Assembly (NCBI GenBank): GCA_963812195.1
Contig: CAWEUI010000015.1
Location: 124,001-188,000, forward strand
Source of the DNA: ZC4RG30 sp963812195
GTDB lineage: Bacteria; Pseudomonadota; Gammaproteobacteria; Steroidobacterales; Steroidobacteraceae
Reading direction: 5' to 3'
Length of the DNA: 64,000 bases
The position numbers were made by a program, and so were the translations under genes. The notes under the pieces were generated by a model. That model did no database searches and had not been told where the DNA came from. It saw nothing but the letters and a program-made list of their open reading frames with translations. Every line of letters starts with the position of its first letter. The first letter of the stretch is position 1. Shown here piece by piece: positions 61,900-64,000 of this stretch.

Positions 61900-62329
61900 G
61901 ACCAGCCACCTTTACCTTGCGCCATTCACGGCGCAGGACACCCTGGCCGTCGATCAGAAAAGTGCTGCGTTCGATACCCAGGAACTTCCGGCCGTAAAGG
62001 CTCTTCTCACGAATCACGTCGAACTGCCGGCAGAGCTTTTCGTCGGGGTCGCTGAGCAGGTGGAAGGGCAGGGATTCCTTGTCCCGGAATCTTTCATGGG
62101 ATTTGAGCGAATCGCGGGACACGCCCACTATCAGCGCGCCCGCGCGACGGAACTTGTCGCGCAGATCACGGAAGTCACGGGCTTCCACGCTGCAGCCCGA
62201 GGTCATGTCCTTGGGGTAGAAGTACAGCACCAGCGATTTGCCTTTGGCATCCGCGAGCGAGAAACTGCCGCCGTCGGTGCTGGCGGCCTTGAAGGCTTTT
62301 ACTTTCGTGCCGGGTTTGGGACCAGCCAT
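61856..62329 (-). CDS. bcp: Peroxiredoxin, bacterioferritin-comigratory protein type
   Basis: A 157-residue thiol peroxidase. Thioredoxin fold with the peroxidatic Cys46 in YFYPKDMTSGCSVEARDFRD. The Cys five residues later in E. coli Bcp (CxxxxC) is Arg51 here, so a 1-Cys mechanism is expected. Usual PxxxT around the Cys is PKDMTSGC. Same-strand overlap of 44 bases with phoH, longer than usual. Confidence 0.92.
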   Translation of the reverse strand: MAGPKPGTKVKAFKAASTDGGSFSLADAKGKSLVLYFYPKDMTSGCSVEARDFRDLRDKFRRAGALIVGVSRDSLKSHERFRDKESLPFHLLSDPDEKLCRQFDVIREKSLYGRKFLGIERSTFLIDGQGVLRREWRKVKVAGHAQEVLDEVRALGR

Positions 62330-62344
62330 GGTTCGAGGGCTCCG

Positions 62345-62875
62345 TCAGTTCTTCACCGGTTCCAGGATCGCGTCCAGGTTCTGCGAGTCGCAGTATTCCA
62401 TGAAGTCCTCACGCAGGCTCGCAATGGGCTGGCGTGACGGTACGTTGATCATCATCTGCACGGCAAACATCGCGGCTCCCGTCTGGGCGGCTGCATAGCT
62501 GCGCGAGGCCACTTCGGCGATCTCGATCTGCCGCGCCGTAAGGAACCCGGCAAGTCCGGCCACGATGCCGGCATGGTCCGGGCCGATGACATCTATGGAA
62601 TAGGGGATGTGGTCTTCGCGCAGGCTGCGCTGTTCGGTGCGGCGCAGGTGCAGCGCCAGACCCGCCCCTTCGGCAAGGCGCGTGAGCTCGGATTCCACGC
62701 GGGCCACCGCGTGCCAGTTGCCCGAGACGAGGATCTGCATGGCGAATTCCCCTCCCAGGGGCACCATACGGCTCTCGTTGATGCTGGCTCCGCAGTCGGT
62801 GATGGTGCGGACCACGTCGTGGGCAAGCCCGGGTCGGTCCTTGCCGATGGCCGAAATGGCCAGAAACTGCTTCAT
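62345..62875 (-). CDS. Double-ACT-domain protein (GcvR-like)
   Basis: A 176-residue protein of two ACT domains: KQFLAISAIGKDRPGLAHDV and PYSIDVIGPDHAGIVAGLAG. This matches the glycine cleavage regulator GcvR, which binds GcvA, and its usual place between bcp and dapA. 15 bases upstream of bcp; no gcvA or gcv genes are in the window. Confidence 0.88.
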   Translation of the reverse strand: MKQFLAISAIGKDRPGLAHDVVRTITDCGASINESRMVPLGGEFAMQILVSGNWHAVARVESELTRLAEGAGLALHLRRTEQRSLREDHIPYSIDVIGPDHAGIVAGLAGFLTARQIEIAEVASRSYAAAQTGAAMFAVQMMINVPSRQPIASLREDFMEYCDSQNLDAILEPVKN

Positions 62876-62991
62876 TAGCCTTGACGTCTTGGTGGGGCGG
62901 CCCAGATCTTACCTGCGCTTGCCTCCGAGATCACGCGGCCCGTAACATCGCGCGCCCAAAGCACTGTTTTTGACGCACCATATAGGCACGC

Positions 62992-63894
62992 ATGGCCCAG
63001 CAAGCTTTCACCGGAATGCACGTTGCCATCGTCACCCCGTTCCGGGATGACGGTGAGATCGACTGGCCAGCCTGGGCGAGGCTGATCGACTGGCACGCAC
63101 AGAACGGCACCGCCGGCATCGTGGTGGGCGGAACCACCGGCGAGTCCCCGACCATTTCCGAGCAGGAACTTCTCGAGCTGACGCGCCGCGCGCGCGCGCA
63201 GGCGGCCGGCCGGATGCAGATCATCGTCGGCTGCGGCACCAACAGCACGGCGCAGACCATCGAGCGGGTGCGCCTGTACTCGGCAGAGGGTGTCGACGGC
63301 CTGCTGCTGGTTACGCCCGCCTACAACAAGCCCTCGCAGGAGGGCTTGTACCGGCATTTCGAGGCGGCCGCGCAGGCGGCCAGTGTGCCGGTAATCCTTT
63401 ACAACGTGCCCTCGCGCACGGCCGTGGACATGTTGCCCGATACCGTGGCGCGCCTGGCCCGCAACTCGCGCATCGTGGGCATCAAGGAAGCGGTGCCGGA
63501 CGTGGGTCGTGTTCGTGAACTGCGCGAGTTGTGTCCGTCCGGCTTTGCGATCCTGTCAGGCGACGACGCCACTGCCCGTGAGGTGATTGCCAATGGCGCC
63601 TGTGGAGTGATCTCGGTGACCGGCAATGTGGCACCTGAGGCGATGCGCCAGATGGTTGCGGCGGTGCGGGCCGGCGATGCCGCGCGCGCCGCGGAGATCG
63701 ACTCACGCCTGGCCGGTCTGCACCAGAAGCTGTTCCTGGAAGCCAATCCCATCCCGGTCAAGTGGGCGCTGGAGCGTATGGGCCTGATCCGCGGGCGCTT
63801 GCGCCTGCCGCTGACTGCGCTGGCGCAACGTCACCACGCGGCCGTGGAAGCGGCCCTGGGTGCGGCAGGCGTCTCACTGGCGGTGGCAGCGTGA
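62992..63894 (+). CDS. dapA: 4-hydroxy-tetrahydrodipicolinate synthase
   Basis: A 300-residue TIM-barrel aldolase that condenses pyruvate and aspartate semialdehyde in lysine and diaminopimelate synthesis. VGGTTGESPTISEQELLEL, LLVTPAYNKPSQEGLYRHF, VILYNVPSRTAVDMLPDT (catalytic Tyr) and VGIKEAVPDVGRVREL (Schiff-base Lys165), with LSGDDATAREVIANGACGVI. Divergent from gcvR. The stop overlaps the next start (TGATG). Confidence 0.97.
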   Translation: MAQQAFTGMHVAIVTPFRDDGEIDWPAWARLIDWHAQNGTAGIVVGGTTGESPTISEQELLELTRRARAQAAGRMQIIVGCGTNSTAQTIERVRLYSAEGVDGLLLVTPAYNKPSQEGLYRHFEAAAQAASVPVILYNVPSRTAVDMLPDTVARLARNSRIVGIKEAVPDVGRVRELRELCPSGFAILSGDDATAREVIANGACGVISVTGNVAPEAMRQMVAAVRAGDAARAAEIDSRLAGLHQKLFLEANPIPVKWALERMGLIRGRLRLPLTALAQRHHAAVEAALGAAGVSLAVAA

Positions 63895-64000
63895 TGCGCG
63901 CCAGGCGTCTGTCATGGCTGGCTCTTGCGGCAGGCACGCTGCTGCTGACGGGTGGGTGCCATGTTCTGGGAAGCTGCAACAACCCGGCGGCCTATTCCGG
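63894..64000 (+). CDS. BamC-like outer-membrane lipoprotein (5' end only)
   Basis: Only 35 codons are in the window: a lipoprotein signal MRARRLSWLALAAGTLLLTG ending in lipobox TGGC, then HVLGSCNNPAAYSG. ATG 63894 overlaps the dapA stop. The gene after dapA in gammaproteobacteria is usually bamC, which encodes a BAM-complex lipoprotein; that position is the main reason for the name. Confidence 0.6.
   Translation, partial: MRARRLSWLALAAGTLLLTGGCHVLGSCNNPAAYS

Overview
The window is 64 kb of a GC-rich chromosome, most consistent with a gammaproteobacterium near Xanthomonadales, Nevskiales or Steroidobacterales. The evidence is Gram-negative envelope machinery (TonB-dependent receptor, Mla lipid transport, BepA-like protease), the rpsF-rpsR-rplI-dnaB-alr and rpsP-rimM-trmD-rplS orders, and dapA followed by an outer-membrane lipoprotein. 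Placement is by gene content only. No phage, insertion sequence, plasmid function or CRISPR array was seen.

Layout. 1-3.9 kb: a truncated TonB-dependent receptor diverging from a DUF2946 protein, an outer-membrane beta-barrel with a CxxCxC N-terminus and a TlpA-type thioredoxin (probably metal or thiol handling). 4-13.6 kb: accessory genes (cytochrome b561, esterase, CocE/NonD hydrolase, DUF6152, DUF2909, MocR regulator, PEP mutase-like enzyme), including two places where divergent genes have both lost their 5' ends. 13.9-17.5 kb: tRNA-Leu(CAG), rnr, rlmB and a PAP2 phosphatase. 17.6-21.9 kb: an envelope-type cluster (membrane-anchored class III aminotransferase, membrane protein, glycosyltransferase, LpxH-like phosphoesterase) full of apparent indels. 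22-28.4 kb: an aromatic-oxidation module (LigA, LigB, PQQ dehydrogenase with cytochrome c, SMP-30-like lipoprotein, a secreted protein with a duplicated DUF8021-like unit).

28.5-32.2 kb: ribosomal proteins, replicative helicase and alanine racemase. 32.2-34.6 kb: flavin and quinone reductases. 34.7-36.2 kb: an FHA protein and a PP2C phosphatase. 36.4-45.5 kb: radA, ffh, a cytochrome b561, the rpsP operon, sppA, a queuosine-precursor transporter and small proteins. 45.0-52.8 kb: a tightly overlapped suf operon (Rrf2 regulator, sufBCDS, sufU, sufT) ending in a SixA-like protein without its catalytic histidines; an intact SixA lies nearby. 52.9-58.8 kb: fructose-bisphosphate aldolase, mlaFEDCB, a threonine-dehydratase-like gene and convergent mlaA. 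58.8-64 kb: a BepA-like protease, phoH, bcp, gcvR, dapA and the start of a BamC-like lipoprotein.

A cross-cutting observation: at least six frameshifts in otherwise well-conserved genes are each repaired by removing one G at a TCGG site, which points to a systematic sequence error rather than gene decay. The segment at about 18.15-19.5 kb carries many more indels of mixed type.
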